DNA of 64,000 nt from Azoarcus sp. (GTDB taxonomy: Bacteria; Pseudomonadota; Gammaproteobacteria; Burkholderiales; Rhodocyclaceae): positions 31,132 through 95,131 of the forward strand of contig JAISCE010000053.1 of the NCBI GenBank assembly GCA_031265765.1, given 5' to 3'. The notes below the pieces were generated by a model. The model was not told the DNA's origin and did no database searches. It was given only the letters and a program-made list of their open reading frames with translations. Position 1 is the stretch's first letter; each line of letters starts with the position of its first letter. The position numbers and the translations under genes are program-made. Below are positions 50,247-60,074 of the stretch, piece after piece.

Positions 50247-51115
50247 ACTGGTTACAGAAACTGCTCCCGCCTCGCATCAACCGGAACGAAAACGCGGCGC
50301 GCACCAATTCCATCCCGGAAGGGCTGTGGAGCAAGTGCCCGGCGTGCGAAGCGGTGCTTTACCATTCCGACCTCGCGGGCAACCTGCACGTCTGCCCCAA
50401 ATGCGGACACCACTTGCGCATCGGCGCGCGCGCCCGGCTCGATCTCCTGCTCGACCCCGAAGGCCGCGCCGAAATCGCCGCCGAAATCGTGCCGGTCGAT
50501 GCGCTCAAGTTCAAGGACTCGCGCAAATACCAGGAGCGCCTGTCCGGGGCCGCCAGGGAGACGGGCGAAGCCGACGCCCTGCTGGTCATGCAGGGCGCGG
50601 TGCTCGATGCGCCGCTGATGGCGGCGGCCTTCGAGTTCGACTTCCTCGGCGGTTCCATGGGTTCGGTCGTGGGCGAACGCTTCGTGCGCGGCGTTCGCGT
50701 CGCGCTCGAACAACGCCTGCCCTTCCTGTGCATCACCGCCTCCGGCGGCGCGCGCATGCAGGAAGGATTGCTGTCGCTGATGCAAATGGCCAAGACCACG
50801 GCGGCGCTCACCCTGCTCGCCCGGAACAAATTGCCGTTCATCACTCTGCTCACCGATCCCACCATGGGCGGCGTCTCCGCGAGTTTCGCCTTCATGGGCG
50901 ATGTAGTGATCGCCGAACCCGGCGCCCTGATCGGTTTCGCCGGGCCGCGCGTCATCGAGCAGACCGTGCGCGAGAAACTGCCGGAAGGCTTCCAGCGCGC
51001 CGAATTCCTGCTCGAAAAAGGGGCGATAGACATGATTGTCGACCGCCGCCAGCTACGCGAGTGCCTGGCCGGAATCCTCAAGCTTCTCAACCGGCAGCCG
51101 CCCCTTCATGCCTGA
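50243..51115 (+). CDS. accD: Acetyl-CoA carboxylase carboxyltransferase subunit beta
   Basis: AccD is half of the carboxyltransferase that makes malonyl-CoA for fatty-acid synthesis. The 290-residue product has the N-terminal four-cysteine zinc ribbon (CPAC and CPKC pairs at about residues 33-55) and the crotonase-fold core with [21 protein letters not shown] and [14 protein letters not shown]. It overlaps trpA by 4 bp and folC by 8 bp, so it belongs to the same operon. Confidence 0.97.
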   Translation: MNWLQKLLPPRINRNENAARTNSIPEGLWSKCPACEAVLYHSDLAGNLHVCPKCGHHLRIGARARLDLLLDPEGRAEIAAEIVPVDALKFKDSRKYQERLSGAARETGEADALLVMQGAVLDAPLMAAAFEFDFLGGSMGSVVGERFVRGVRVALEQRLPFLCITASGGARMQEGLLSLMQMAKTTAALTLLARNKLPFITLLTDPTMGGVSASFAFMGDVVIAEPGALIGFAGPRVIEQTVREKLPEGFQRAEFLLEKGAIDMIVDRRQLRECLAGILKLLNRQPPLHA

Positions 51116-52457
51116 TTCCCGCGCGCCTGCCTTGCCGTCGACGCTGGACGGCTGGCTGGGCCTGCTTGAAACGCGCCACGGCGCACCCATCCGCCTCGGC
51201 CTGGAACGGGCGGCGCGGGTGCGCGCCGCGCTCGGCCCCGGCCCGGAAGCGATCGTCATCACCGTGGGCGGCACCAACGGCAAAGGCTCGACCTGTGCCA
51301 TGCTCGAAGCCATCCTGCGGGCGGAAGGCTATCGCGTCGGCTGCTACACCTCGCCGCACCTGCTGCGCTACAACGAGCGTGTGCGCCTCGACGGCCTCGA
51401 AACCGCCGATGGCGCGCTGGCCGCCGCCTTCGCCGCCGTCGAAGCGGCGCGCGGCGATACGCCGCTCACTTACTTTGAGCATGGCACGCTCGCAGCCTGG
51501 CAGATATTTCGCGCCGCACGGCCCGATGTGGTCATCCTCGAGGTTGGACTGGGCGGGCGGCTCGATGCCGTCAACATCGTCGACCCCGATTGCGCCATCG
51601 TGACCGGCGTGGCAATGGATCACATGGACTACCTCGGCGATACGCGCGAAGCCATCGGTTTCGAGAAAGCCGGCATCTACCGCGCCGGACGGCCCGCAAT
51701 CTGCGCCGATCCGCAGCCGCCGGCGAGCCTCGTCGAACACGCCGCGGCCATCGGCGCCGAACTGTGGGTTCCTGGGCGCGATTTCGGCTTCGGCGGCGAC
51801 CGGCAACAATGGGACTACTGGTGTTTCGATGCGCCGCCCGCCCAGGGCGCGCGGCGGAAGCGCGGCGGACTGGCCCACCCCGCCCTGCGCGGCGCGAACC
51901 AGCGGCTCAACGCCTCCGCCGCCCTCACCGCGCTCCACACCCTGCGCGCCCGCCTGCCCGTCTCGATGCAAGCGATCCGCCAGGGCCTGATGTCCGTCGA
52001 ATTGCCGGGACGCTTCCACATCCTGCCGGGACGGCCAGCCGTCGTACTCGACGTTGCCCACAACCCGCAAGCCGCGGACGTATTGGCCGAAAATCTTGGC
52101 GACATGGGCTTTTACCCCGGAACATGGGCCGTTTTCGGCATGCTTGCCGACAAAGACGTGGAAGGCGTGGCGGCCCGTCTGGCCGCGCGCATCGATCGCT
52201 GGCTGCCTTGCGCCCTGCCCGGCCCGAGGGGGCTTTCCGCCGAGGCGCTGGCCGCCCGCTTGCGTGCGACGGGCGTGGCGAACGAAGCCGTCGGAGACGG
52301 CTTTGCCTCGCCCGCCGCAGCGTTCGCCTTCGCACGGGAAAGCGCGGCGGCGAATGATAGAATCGTCGTTTTCGGTTCCTTCCTGACCGTGGCCAGCGTG
52401 CTGGCGGCGACCCGATGCCGCGGAAAGCGCGATGTACTGAAAGAGGTTTCCAGGTGA
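51108..52457 (+). CDS. folC: Folylpolyglutamate/dihydrofolate synthase
   Basis: FolC adds glutamate to dihydropteroate and then to folates. The 449-residue product has the P-loop [13 protein letters not shown], the [17 protein letters not shown] segment, the [11 protein letters not shown] motif, the ATP-binding [13 protein letters not shown] and a C-terminal domain with [17 protein letters not shown]. The ATG at 51108 overlaps the last codons of accD. It overlaps the dedD start by 4 bp. Confidence 0.96.
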   Translation: MPDSRAPALPSTLDGWLGLLETRHGAPIRLGLERAARVRAALGPGPEAIVITVGGTNGKGSTCAMLEAILRAEGYRVGCYTSPHLLRYNERVRLDGLETADGALAAAFAAVEAARGDTPLTYFEHGTLAAWQIFRAARPDVVILEVGLGGRLDAVNIVDPDCAIVTGVAMDHMDYLGDTREAIGFEKAGIYRAGRPAICADPQPPASLVEHAAAIGAELWVPGRDFGFGGDRQQWDYWCFDAPPAQGARRKRGGLAHPALRGANQRLNASAALTALHTLRARLPVSMQAIRQGLMSVELPGRFHILPGRPAVVLDVAHNPQAADVLAENLGDMGFYPGTWAVFGMLADKDVEGVAARLAARIDRWLPCALPGPRGLSAEALAARLRATGVANEAVGDGFASPAAAFAFARESAAANDRIVVFGSFLTVASVLAATRCRGKRDVLKEVSR

Positions 52458-53191
52458 GCAATCTTCCGGCGGACGACGCAGACGAACTTGAAATCAAGAA
52501 ACGGGCGCGTCGACGCCTCGTAGGGGCCGTGGCCCTGGCTTTGCTGGCGGTCATCCTGCTCCCCTTGGCGATGGATGGCGGCTCGCCGCCCATCGAGTCC
52601 GATGTGCAGGTTTCCGTTCCTTCACGCGACGCATCTCCCCGAACCGCCGTCGACGCCGACGCCGACGCAGGTAAAGTCGAAATCGAACCCGATACCGTCA
52701 TGCCGGGGCAGGCGGAATCTCTCCCGCCCGCGCCGCCGCCTGTCATTCCCGATCCGCCGCCGCCCGTCGCGTCCGTACCGCCCGCGGCGCAAATCCCGGC
52801 CGTCGCACAGACTTTGCCCGCGCCGCCGCCGCCCGCAACGCAAACCTCCCCGCCCGCGCAAAGCGCCCATGGAACGGACGCCGCTCCCCGCGACGACGAA
52901 GCCGCGCGCGCCCTCGCCCTGCTGAATGGCGAAACGTCGGCCTCTTCGAGCAAGGGCGAAAACAGGAGCAAGAACAAAGGCAAGGTCTACATCCAGGCCG
53001 CTTCGTTCGGCGACGCCGCGCGGGCCGCCGCGCTCGCCGCCGAACTGAAGAAACAGGGCTTCGCCGCCTATGCCGAGAAAGCGGGCAAAGTGAACCGGGT
53101 TCGCATCGGCCCGCTCGCCCGCGCCGACGCAGAACACGTCGCAGCTCGGCTCAAGGCAAAAGGCCACGGCGCATTGCTGTTGTCGCGCTGA
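52454..53191 (+). CDS. dedD: DedD-like SPOR-domain division protein
   Basis: DedD proteins bind septal peptidoglycan and assist cell constriction. The 245-residue product, from a GTG at 52454, has a short basic cytoplasmic part, a membrane helix at about 33-52, a long Pro/Ala-rich periplasmic linker and a C-terminal SPOR domain at about 175-245 ([41 protein letters not shown]). It lies between folC and cvpA, its usual position. Confidence 0.9.
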   Translation: MSNLPADDADELEIKKRARRRLVGAVALALLAVILLPLAMDGGSPPIESDVQVSVPSRDASPRTAVDADADAGKVEIEPDTVMPGQAESLPPAPPPVIPDPPPPVASVPPAAQIPAVAQTLPAPPPPATQTSPPAQSAHGTDAAPRDDEAARALALLNGETSASSSKGENRSKNKGKVYIQAASFGDAARAAALAAELKKQGFAAYAEKAGKVNRVRIGPLARADAEHVAARLKAKGHGALLLSR

Positions 53192-53200
53192 ACGCCGCAC

Positions 53201-53695
53201 ATGACGGTATTCGACTACGCTTTCCTCTCCATCCTCGGACTATCCGCCCTCATCGGACTGTGGCGAGGGCTGGTGAGCGAAATCATGGCCCTGGTCGCCT
53301 GGGGGCTGGCCGTCACTGCGGCATGGCGCTTTTCCGACAATGCCGAGCGCCTGCTCGAAGGCAGGATTGCCGATCCGGGCTGGCGCGTCGTGGCGGCCTT
53401 CGCCTCGGTCGTCATCGCCGTGCTGCTGCTGATGGCCATCGTGCGGTGGCTGCTGCGCCAATTGATCCGCGCGGCGGGACTGGGCGCGAGCGACAGATTT
53501 TTCGGAACGATATTCGGCATCGCTCGCGGTTTGGCAATAGCCTTCGTCGCGGTACTGCTCGGCGGACTGCTGCCGGATGTGCCGCGCGAACCGTGGTGGG
53601 AACAGGCATTGTTCGCGCCGCCTCTGGAAACGGCGGTCGTCGCGGCCAAACCGTGGCTGCCGGACATTGTGGCGGACAAGATCAGTTTCAGATAA
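53201..53695 (+). CDS. cvpA: CvpA family membrane protein
   Basis: The 164-residue product has four predicted membrane helices, starting with [24 protein letters not shown]. CvpA was named for its requirement in colicin V production, but its general role is envelope-related and not settled. It lies 9 bp after dedD and 14 bp before purF, the conserved arrangement. Confidence 0.92.
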   Translation: MTVFDYAFLSILGLSALIGLWRGLVSEIMALVAWGLAVTAAWRFSDNAERLLEGRIADPGWRVVAAFASVVIAVLLLMAIVRWLLRQLIRAAGLGASDRFFGTIFGIARGLAIAFVAVLLGGLLPDVPREPWWEQALFAPPLETAVVAAKPWLPDIVADKISFR

Positions 53696-53709
53696 GGCAG
53701 GGGCCTTTC

Positions 53710-55251
53710 ATGTGCGGGATTCTCGGGGTCGTGGCGACATCTCCGGTCAACCAGCTGCTCTATGACGGCCTGCTGGTATTGCAGCATCGCGGCCAGGATG
53801 CGGCGGGCATCGCCGCCGCCGAAGGCGACCGCTTTTTCATGCACAAAGGCCCCGGCCTGGTGCGGGACGTTTTCCGCACCCGCAACATGCGCAACCTCGC
53901 GGGCAACTGGGGCATCGGCCATGTTCGTTACCCCACCGCCGGCTCGGCCTTCAGCACCGCGGAAGCCCAGCCCTTCTACGTCAACTCGCCCTTCGGCCTG
54001 CTGCTGGCGCACAACGGCAACCTGACCAACGCGGAAACGCTCAAGCGCGAGATGTTCCTCGCCGATCGCCGCCACATCAACACCAACTCCGACTCCGAAG
54101 TGCTGCTGAACGTCCTGGCGCACGAACTGGAAGCGGCGGCCAGCGGCCTCAAACTCGACGATTCGGCGATCTTCCGCGCCGTGGCGGGCGTGCACCGGCG
54201 CTGCCGGGGCGCTTATGCAGCCGTCGCGATGATCGCCGGTTACGGCCTGCTCGCCTTCCGCGACCCCTACGGCATCCGCCCGCTCGTCATCGGCAGGCGC
54301 GACCTGCCCGATGGCGCGGCGGAATGGCTCGTCGCCTCCGAATCGGTCGCGCTCGACACGCTCGGCTTCAAGCTCCTGCGCGATGTCGCGCCGGGCGAGG
54401 CCGTACTGGTCGGCATGGACGGCAGCTTCCGCAGCCGCCAATGCGCCGAGAGAACCATCGATGCGCCCTGCATGTTTGAATACGTCTACCTCGCGCGGCC
54501 CGACTCCATCATGGACGGCGTATCGGTCTACGAAGCGCGCCTCAAAATGGGCGAGTTTCTCGCCGACAAGCTCAAACGCACCCTGCCGCACGCGGGTATC
54601 GATGTCGTCATTCCCATCCCCGACTCCAGCCGCCCCTCGGCGCTGGAAATGGCGCTGCGCCTGGGGGTGCCGTACCGCGAAGGCTTCGTCAAGAACCGCT
54701 ATATCGGCCGCACCTTCATCATGCCGGGGCAAAGTGCGCGCCGGAAATCGGTGCGCCAGAAACTCAACACCATCCATCAGGAATTCAGGGGCAAAAACGT
54801 ATTGCTCGTCGACGATTCCATCGTGCGCGGCACTACCAGCAAAGAAATCGTCGCCATGGCGCGCGAAGCGGGCGCAAGCAAAGTCTACATGGCCTCCGCC
54901 GCCCCCCCCGTGCGCCACGCCAACGTCTACGGCATCGACATGCCGACCCGCGGCGAGCTCATCGCCGGCGACCGCGACGAAGCCGGCGTTTGCCTTGAGA
55001 TCGGCGCGGACGGGCTGCTCTACCAAGATCTCGCCGACCTCAAGGCCGCGGTGCGCAGCCTCAACCCTTCGCTCCAATTCTTCGAGACATCCTGTTTCGA
55101 CGGTTGCTACATCACCGGCGACATCACCGCCGAATACCTTTCCGGCGTCGAAAGCCAGCGCGGCGACAGCGAGGACGGCGCGAACCTGGGCGACATCGTG
55201 GAAAGCGGCGCCCAACTCGACCTCAACCTGATCGACCAGGAAGAACCATGA
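53710..55251 (+). CDS. purF: Amidophosphoribosyltransferase
   Basis: PurF makes phosphoribosylamine from PRPP and glutamine, the first step of purine synthesis. The 513-residue product starts MCGILGV, so the nucleophilic Cys2 is exposed after Met removal and there is no propeptide. The glutaminase domain has [12 protein letters not shown] and the NGNLTN loop; the PRTase domain has [17 protein letters not shown]. The start at 53710 is fixed by the catalytic cysteine. It overlaps metZ by 4 bp. Confidence 0.97.
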   Translation: MCGILGVVATSPVNQLLYDGLLVLQHRGQDAAGIAAAEGDRFFMHKGPGLVRDVFRTRNMRNLAGNWGIGHVRYPTAGSAFSTAEAQPFYVNSPFGLLLAHNGNLTNAETLKREMFLADRRHINTNSDSEVLLNVLAHELEAAASGLKLDDSAIFRAVAGVHRRCRGAYAAVAMIAGYGLLAFRDPYGIRPLVIGRRDLPDGAAEWLVASESVALDTLGFKLLRDVAPGEAVLVGMDGSFRSRQCAERTIDAPCMFEYVYLARPDSIMDGVSVYEARLKMGEFLADKLKRTLPHAGIDVVIPIPDSSRPSALEMALRLGVPYREGFVKNRYIGRTFIMPGQSARRKSVRQKLNTIHQEFRGKNVLLVDDSIVRGTTSKEIVAMAREAGASKVYMASAAPPVRHANVYGIDMPTRGELIAGDRDEAGVCLEIGADGLLYQDLADLKAAVRSLNPSLQFFETSCFDGCYITGDITAEYLSGVESQRGDSEDGANLGDIVESGAQLDLNLIDQEEP

Positions 55252-56459
55252 GCAACGACATCCGGGAAATCTCCGGCGCGCTCGCCATTCCCTCCGCTCT
55301 TTCCCCGGACACCCTGGCCGTGCGCGCGGGCATCGAGCGCAGCCAGTTCAACGAACACACCGAAGCCCTCTACCTCACCTCCAGCTTCGTCTTCGACAAC
55401 GCCGCCCAGGCGGCGGCGCGCTTCGGCGACAAAGAAGAAGGCAACGTCTACTCGCGCTTTTCCAACCCCACCGTCACCGCCCTGCAAACGCGGCTGGCCG
55501 CGCTCGAAGGCGGCGCGCACTGCATCGCCGCCGCCTCCGGCATGGCGGCCATTCTTTCGCTGGCCTTCGCGGTACTCAAAGCGGGCGACCACATCGTCGC
55601 CTCCAACGGCCTGTTCGGCTCCACCGTCCAGCTATTCGCCAACCAACTCGGCAAATTCGCCGTCGATACCACTTTCGTTCCCGCCGCCGATCTTGCCGCC
55701 TACCGCGCCGCCGCGCGACCGAATACAAAGCTCTTTTTCGTCGAAACCCCCTCCAATCCGCTCACCGAAATCGTCGACATCGCCGCCGTCGCCGCCGTCG
55801 CCCACGAAGCGGGCGCGCTCCTCGCCGTCGACAATTGCTTTTGCAGCCCGGCCCTCCAGCGTCCGCTCGAACACGGGGCCGATGTCGTCGTCCACTCCGC
55901 GACCAAATACCTCGACGGCCAGGGCCGCGTCCTCGGCGGAGCCATCGTCGGCGCGAAAGCCATCACCGAAGAAGTCTTCCGCTTCCTGCGCAACGCGGGT
56001 CCGGCCATCTCGCCCTTCAATGCCTGGATCATCCTCAAGGGGCTGGAAACCCTGCGCCTGCGGATGGACGCGCAATCCGCCAACGCCCTGCGGCTTGCCC
56101 GCTGGCTCGAAAACCAGCCCGCCGTTTCCCGCGTCCACTACCCCGGCTTGCCCTCGCACCCACAGCACGATCTCGCCATGCGCCAGCAACGGCTTGGCGG
56201 CGCGGTCGTCAGTTTCGAGGTCGAAGGCGGCCGCGAAACCGCGTGGCGCATCGTCGACGCCACTCGCATCGTTTCCATCACCGGCAACCTTGGCGATACC
56301 AAGACCACCATCACCCATCCCGCCTCCACCACCCATGGACGCATCGCCCCCGAGGCCCGCGCCGCCGCGGGCATCACCGAGGGCTTGCTGCGCATCGCGG
56401 TGGGACTGGAAGCCGTGGAAGACCTGGAAGCCGATCTGGCGCGCGGACTGGAAGCCTGA
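55248..56459 (+). CDS. metZ: O-succinylhomoserine sulfhydrylase
   Basis: MetZ makes homocysteine from O-succinylhomoserine and sulfide in a PLP-dependent reaction. The 403-residue product has the N-terminal [27 protein letters not shown] signature of MetZ, the YSRFSNPTV segment, the Schiff-base lysine in [12 protein letters not shown] and the C-terminal [21 protein letters not shown] block. It is coupled to purF by ATGA overlap. tRNA-Arg follows 70 bp later. Confidence 0.95.
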   Translation: MSNDIREISGALAIPSALSPDTLAVRAGIERSQFNEHTEALYLTSSFVFDNAAQAAARFGDKEEGNVYSRFSNPTVTALQTRLAALEGGAHCIAAASGMAAILSLAFAVLKAGDHIVASNGLFGSTVQLFANQLGKFAVDTTFVPAADLAAYRAAARPNTKLFFVETPSNPLTEIVDIAAVAAVAHEAGALLAVDNCFCSPALQRPLEHGADVVVHSATKYLDGQGRVLGGAIVGAKAITEEVFRFLRNAGPAISPFNAWIILKGLETLRLRMDAQSANALRLARWLENQPAVSRVHYPGLPSHPQHDLAMRQQRLGGAVVSFEVEGGRETAWRIVDATRIVSITGNLGDTKTTITHPASTTHGRIAPEARAAAGITEGLLRIAVGLEAVEDLEADLARGLEA

Positions 56460-56529
56460 ACAGGCCGCTTCCCTCATTCCGCGAAACGGGTTATCCTTCC
56501 CGCCCCTGTCGACAGCCGTCGGCAGTCCC

Positions 56530-56606
56530 GCGCCCGTAGCTCAGCTGGATAGAGTACTGCCCTCCGAAGGCAGGGGTCGTGCGTTCGAATCGCGCCGGGC
56601 GCGCCA
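56530..56606 (+). tRNA. tRNA-Arg (anticodon CCG)
   Basis: A 77-nt cloverleaf with encoded CCA. The acceptor arms GCGCCCG and CGGGCGC pair, the D-arm contains AGCTCAGCTGGATAGAG, the anticodon stem CTGCC/GGCAG encloses the CCG anticodon at 56564-56566, and the T-loop is TTCGAAT. It reads CGG arginine codons. The 3' flank holds a terminator and then the DUF2442/DUF4160 genes, a common location for insertions. Confidence 0.96.
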
Positions 56607-56614
56607 TATGAAAC

Positions 56615-56645
56615 AAATGGTTGGCGAGTTCCGCCAGCCATTTTC
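56615..56645 (+). terminator. Terminator of tRNA-Arg
   Basis: A 12-bp stem (AAATGGTTGGCG/CGCCAGCCATTT, one G-U pair) with an AGTTC loop ends in TTTTC, 8 bp after the tRNA. The A-rich side lets it work for the opposite strand as well, so it may also end the DUF4160/DUF2442 transcript. Confidence 0.75.
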
Positions 56646-56686
56646 AGTTCAAACTTTCTTCGCCGCCGTATCGCGCGCCGTGAGCG

Positions 56687-57133
56687 TCAGGCAGCTATCG
56701 GTTTCCCGGTTTCCCACCCTATGCACGCAAGGCCGACCGTGCGCGGTATGGGTTTCTGCCCGCTACGGTAATAAGCAAGCATCCGGCGTGACACGCCGAT
56801 GGCAGCGGCGGCGGTATCCAGCGTGAGGCAATGCGCCGCCATCCAGTTCCAAATGAATTCGTGCGAAAACTCGCCTGCCTGCTCAATTGCGCGGGCGCGA
56901 AGATTATCCGAGGCAAGTTCCAACTCATCATCACTGCCCCAAATGACCGTATGGCCTCCGTCGGCCACGGTGGCCGATGCGAACACATCAGGGTTTCCCA
57001 ATCGCGCGAGCGAGCGGTTCGTGCCGATGATGGGGGCCAAATCCAGCGTGAAGCACTGCCCATCCGCGAACTGCATGTGCAGCGTGGCGGGAGGGGCGGC
57101 GACAAGCGATGTTATGACAAATTGGTTATCCAT
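56687..57133 (-). CDS. DUF2442 protein with C-terminal helix-turn-helix-like region
   Basis: The 148-residue product has an N-terminal DUF2442 domain (residues about 1-75; VTSLVAAPPATLHMQFADGQ, LAPIIGTNRSLARLGNPDVF) and a C-terminal part with TLDTAAAAIGVSRRMLAYYRSGQKPIPRTV, which reads like a helix-turn-helix of the XRE type. DUF2442 proteins usually stop at 80-90 residues, so this is a fusion. It overlaps the upstream DUF4160 gene by 8 bp. The gene pair resembles a toxin-antitoxin arrangement in which this protein would be the DNA-binding antitoxin or autorepressor; that role is inference. Confidence 0.8.
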   Translation of the reverse strand: MDNQFVITSLVAAPPATLHMQFADGQCFTLDLAPIIGTNRSLARLGNPDVFASATVADGGHTVIWGSDDELELASDNLRARAIEQAGEFSHEFIWNWMAAHCLTLDTAAAAIGVSRRMLAYYRSGQKPIPRTVGLACIGWETGKPIAA

Positions 57134-57359
57134 GGTTGAGTTCGTCCCATTTCGATTTCAGGGATTCTTTCTCGGCAGAGGCCCACAGGATGACCTCTGC
57201 CAGAACGGAGCCACCGACACGTCCGGCAAGGACGGAAAGCGTGGATATCTCCACCAGCGCCCGCTTTCCATCATTGGCAAGGATATGAAAATGCGGCGGA
57301 AGATGATCTGCCGCATACATGCACACCTTGCAAGATGGAAAACGCTTCACGACAGGCAT
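57126..57359 (-). CDS. DUF4160 protein
   Basis: The 77-residue protein matches DUF4160: an N-terminal VVKRFPSCKVCMYAADHLPPHFH block with the conserved HxPPHFH-type motif, a central ALVEISTLSVLAG strand region, and an amphipathic C-terminal helix with ILWASAEKESLKSKWDEL. DUF4160 and DUF2442 genes often occur together and are suspected to form toxin-antitoxin-like pairs, but a mechanism is not established to my knowledge. The ATG lies only 5 nt after a TATAAT -10, so the mRNA may be leaderless. It overlaps the DUF2442 gene. Confidence 0.84.
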   Translation of the reverse strand: MPVVKRFPSCKVCMYAADHLPPHFHILANDGKRALVEISTLSVLAGRVGGSVLAEVILWASAEKESLKSKWDELNHG

Positions 57360-57364
57360 GGCTT

Positions 57365-57393
57365 ATTATAGTGCAATAGTTGCACTATTGCAA
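57365..57393 (-). promoter_or_regulatory. Promoter/operator of the DUF4160-DUF2442 pair
   Basis: On the minus strand TTGCAA (57388-57393) and TATAAT (57365-57370) are separated by exactly 17 bp, close to the sigma-70 consensus. Two overlapping perfect palindromes cover the -10/-35 region: ATAGTGCAA-TAG-TTGCACTAT (57368-57388) and TGCAATAG-TTGCA-CTATTGCA (57372-57392). A dimer bound here would block RNA polymerase, as expected for an autoregulated operon. Confidence 0.75.
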
Positions 57394-57476
57394 GAATTGC
57401 CCGATATTCAGCCCAGCTACGCTCCGGGTCGAACCCGCTTCGCGGCGCGAGCCTGCTAAACCGGCGGGACTGCCGG

Positions 57477-58250
57477 TCAGGATTCCTTCGGCCCGGTCGC
57501 CGCTTCCGGTTCGCTTCCCGTTCCAGCCGCGGGCCGCGTGATGGCGCTGGCAATGAGAATGCCCGCTTCGTACAGCAGGCAGATCGGCACCGCAAGCATG
57601 ATCTGCGAGGCCACATCCGGCGGCGTGACGATGGCGGCGACGATGAAGGCGCCGACGATCACATAGGGACGTATCTCGCGCAGCTTCGCCACCGACACCA
57701 CCCCGGCCTTTGCAAGCAGGATGACGACGACGGGAACTTCAAACGTCACGCCGAAGGCGAGAAACATCGTCATCACGAAAGAAAGGTATTGCTCGATATC
57801 CGGCGCGGGCGATACGCTCTTTGGCGCGAATTGCGCGATGAAGCCGAACACCATGCGAAATACGAAGAAATAGCAGAACGCCATCCCGGCAAGGAAAAGC
57901 AGCGTACTTCCCGCCACCAGGGGCAAGGCCAGGCGGCGCTCGTGCGCATAAAGACCGGGCGCGACGAAGGCCCATGCCTGGTAGAGCACGAAAGGCAGCG
58001 CCAGTACGAAGGCCGCCAGCAAGGTAATCTTGAGCGGCACGACGAACGGCGTGACCACGCCGGTGGCGATCATGCGCGTTTCGTCCGGCAAGGCGTCGAG
58101 CAAGGGGCTGGCGAGCAAATCATAAATATCGCTCGCCCACGGCATCAGGCAAACGAAGATCGCGACGATGGCGACGATGACGCGCAACAACCGGGTACGC
58201 AATTCGAGCAGGTGCGAAATGAAGCTGTCTTCCCGCAAATCTTCGCTCAT
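57477..58250 (-). CDS. tatC: Sec-independent translocase subunit TatC
   Basis: TatC is the multi-spanning core that binds twin-arginine signal peptides. The 257-residue product has six predicted membrane helices and the family signatures SFISHLLELRTRLLR at the N-terminus and FGVTFEVPVVVILLAKAG in the middle. It overlaps tatB by 4 bp. The C-terminal tail after residue about 238 is polar. It is the last gene of the his-hit-tat run on this strand. Confidence 0.96.
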   Translation of the reverse strand: MSEDLREDSFISHLLELRTRLLRVIVAIVAIFVCLMPWASDIYDLLASPLLDALPDETRMIATGVVTPFVVPLKITLLAAFVLALPFVLYQAWAFVAPGLYAHERRLALPLVAGSTLLFLAGMAFCYFFVFRMVFGFIAQFAPKSVSPAPDIEQYLSFVMTMFLAFGVTFEVPVVVILLAKAGVVSVAKLREIRPYVIVGAFIVAAIVTPPDVASQIMLAVPICLLYEAGILIASAITRPAAGTGSEPEAATGPKES

Positions 58251-58627
58251 GTTTCATCCATCGGCGTCGCGGGCGGGGAAGGCGTTTCCGGAGCGGCTTC
58301 GCGCTGCGATCCGGGCGGGAGATGGCCGGCATCGTCCGGCGCGGGCGCGGTTTCGGCGAAGGTCAGCGCCTCCCGCATGTCGGTCTGGATTTCGCCCACT
58401 TCGGCGCGCAGGGTTCGATCCAGCGTCTGCGCATGCTCCCGCAGTTTCTTCAGTTCGTCGACCTGGATCTCGCGCTGGATGTCGGCTTTCACTTCCGCGA
58501 CATAGCGATGAAAGCGTCCAAGCAGATGCCCGGCGGTGCGCGCCACTCCGGGCAGGCGCTCGGGGCCGACCACCACCAGCAGCACGATGGCGATGACCAC
58601 GATTTCCGAGAAGCCGAGATCGAACAT
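58247..58627 (-). CDS. tatB: Sec-independent translocase subunit TatB
   Basis: TatB is the receptor partner of TatC. The 126-residue product has an N-terminal membrane helix (FDLGFSEIVVIAIVLLVVV), the conserved GPERLPGVARTAG hinge, an amphipathic helix and a charged, proline-rich tail. It overlaps tatC by 4 bp and follows tatA by 43 bp. A short hairpin-free gap separates tatA and tatB. Confidence 0.94.
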   Translation of the reverse strand: MFDLGFSEIVVIAIVLLVVVGPERLPGVARTAGHLLGRFHRYVAEVKADIQREIQVDELKKLREHAQTLDRTLRAEVGEIQTDMREALTFAETAPAPDDAGHLPPGSQREAAPETPSPPATPMDET

Positions 58628-58670
58628 GCTTCAGCCGCCGCTTGCCGTCACTGCCGGACAGAAACGGCAG

Positions 58671-58916
58671 TCATGCGGATTTTCCCGCGTCGTCGCCGGT
58701 TTTCTCGCGCGCTTCGCCCTCGATGACCGTCCCGTCGTCCCGCGCGGCGATCTGGGGCGGCGGCGTTCCGGCGGGAGCCTCGCCGTCTTTCAGCCCGTCC
58801 TTGAAGCCGCGCACCGCGCCGCCCAAATCCTGGCCGATGTTGCGCAGCTTCTTGGTACCGAAAATGAGGATGACGATCAACAAAATGAGCAGCAGTTGCA
58901 TCGGGCCGACTACCAT
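58671..58916 (-). CDS. tatA: Sec-independent translocase subunit TatA
   Basis: TatA polymerises to form the translocation patch. From the ATG at 58916, with GGGAG upstream, the product has 81 residues: a membrane helix ([19 protein letters not shown]), the [21 protein letters not shown] hinge and amphipathic helix, and an acidic tail. Earlier in-frame starts would add a polar N-terminal extension not found in TatA. It lies 19 bp after hit. Confidence 0.94.
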   Translation of the reverse strand: MVVGPMQLLLILLIVILIFGTKKLRNIGQDLGGAVRGFKDGLKDGEAPAGTPPPQIAARDDGTVIEGEAREKTGDDAGKSA

Positions 58917-58935
58917 GGCGTTCTCCCTGATTTTG

Positions 58936-59286
58936 TTAGTTGCGTTCGACCATCGGGCCGACCGGTTTCGTGCCGCCCAGGATGTGTACATGCAGGTGCG
59001 GCACTTCCTGCCCGCCGATCCTGCCGGTATTGACGATGCAGCGGAAACCGTCGGCGCTGCCGTTTTCCGCCGCGAGCTTTTGCGCCACCGACAACAGGCG
59101 TCCCAGCACGGGCTCGTCCGCCGCGCTCACGTGGGCAAGCGAGGCGATGTGCTTTCTGGGGATGACGAGTATATGGACGGGACGCAAGGGATGGATATCG
59201 TGGAAAGCGACCACCAGTTCGTCTTCGTAGACTTTGCTGGAAAGAATATCGCCCGCCGCGATCTTGCAGAAAAGACAGTCGTTCAT
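58936..59286 (-). CDS. HIT/HINT family nucleotide-binding protein
   Basis: The 116-residue protein is a member of the HINT branch of the histidine-triad family, which hydrolyse adenosine phosphoramidates; the cellular role in bacteria is not clear. It begins [11 protein letters not shown], a zinc-ligand type start, has [10 protein letters not shown], and ends with the triad HLHVHILGG. It sits between hisE and tatA, a conserved betaproteobacterial position. Confidence 0.93.
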   Translation of the reverse strand: MNDCLFCKIAAGDILSSKVYEDELVVAFHDIHPLRPVHILVIPRKHIASLAHVSAADEPVLGRLLSVAQKLAAENGSADGFRCIVNTGRIGGQEVPHLHVHILGGTKPVGPMVERN

Positions 59287-59319
59287 GATGTGGTTTCCGG
59301 TGGTTGCCCAGAGGCGAGT

Positions 59320-59661
59320 TTACTTCGCCCGGCGCGTTTTTTTTTCCTCGATGCCGGAAACGCCTTCGCGCCGCGCCAGTTCCCGGCGCACGTCGTCGAT
59401 GGAAAGGCCATGGAAGGCGAGCAGCGCCAGAGTGTGGAAAAGCACGTCCGCCGCTTCGTAGACGATGCCGGCTTGCCCGCCGTCCTTGCTCGCCATGATG
59501 AGTTCGGCGGTTTCCTCGCCGATTTTCTTCAGGATCGCGTCCGGCCCTCCGGCAAAAAGCTTCGCCGTGTAAGAGGTTTCCGGGTCGCCGCCCCGGCGCG
59601 CCGCAAGCGTGGCGGAAAGCCGGTCGAGGATATCGCTGTCGGCGTTCGTCGTGGCGTTCAT
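59320..59661 (-). CDS. hisE: Phosphoribosyl-ATP pyrophosphatase
   Basis: HisE hydrolyses phosphoribosyl-ATP to phosphoribosyl-AMP, the second step of histidine synthesis. The 113-residue all-helical MazG-like protein has [21 protein letters not shown], the metal-binding [15 protein letters not shown] helix and [15 protein letters not shown]. The ATG at 59661 has a GGAG ribosome site and overlaps the hisI stop by 4 bp. The basic C-terminus (EEKKTRRAK) is variable. Confidence 0.95.
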   Translation of the reverse strand: MNATTNADSDILDRLSATLAARRGGDPETSYTAKLFAGGPDAILKKIGEETAELIMASKDGGQAGIVYEAADVLFHTLALLAFHGLSIDDVRRELARREGVSGIEEKKTRRAK

Positions 59662-60074
59662 TTTTCTCCAGGGCTTTTCCGGTAGATATCCTCGGGGTCT
59701 TTCAGCGCCGGCTCGGCGTTTTCCCATCCGCCGCCCGCGTAGCGCCGGAAAAAGCAGCTGTGCCGCCCGGTGTGGCAGGCGATGCCGCCCACCTGCTCGA
59801 TGGAAAGCAGCACCGCGTCGCTGTCGCAGTCGATGCGGATATCGAGCACTTTCTGCACATGACCCGATTCCTCGCCCTTGCGCCACAAGCGACCGCGCGA
59901 ACGCGACCAGTACACGGCTTCGCCCGTCGCCACGGTGCGCGCCAGCGCCTCGCGGTTCATCCACGCGAACATCAGCACTTTGCCGCTGGCCGCTTCCTGC
60001 GCGATCACCGGCGTCAGACCGGCGGCGTCCCACCGGATGGCGTCGAGCCAGGCCGCGCCGCCGTCCGCGCTCAC
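59658..60074 (-). CDS. hisI: Phosphoribosyl-AMP cyclohydrolase
   Basis: HisI opens the purine ring of phosphoribosyl-AMP. The 138-residue product is a stand-alone enzyme, separate from HisE. It has the [16 protein letters not shown] segment ([16 protein letters not shown]), [17 protein letters not shown], the zinc/magnesium ligands in [10 protein letters not shown] and the [11 protein letters not shown] motif. The GTG at 60074 overlaps the hisF stop (GTGA). Translational coupling to hisF and hisE is likely. Confidence 0.95.
   Translation of the reverse strand: MSADGGAAWLDAIRWDAAGLTPVIAQEAASGKVLMFAWMNREALARTVATGEAVYWSRSRGRLWRKGEESGHVQKVLDIRIDCDSDAVLLSIEQVGGIACHTGRHSCFFRRYAGGGWENAEPALKDPEDIYRKSPGEK

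Noticed and set aside
53215..55215. A 666-codon minus-strand frame opposite cvpA and purF
   Set aside because: purF has catalytic Cys2 and PRPP motifs on the plus strand; the opposite frame shows nothing.
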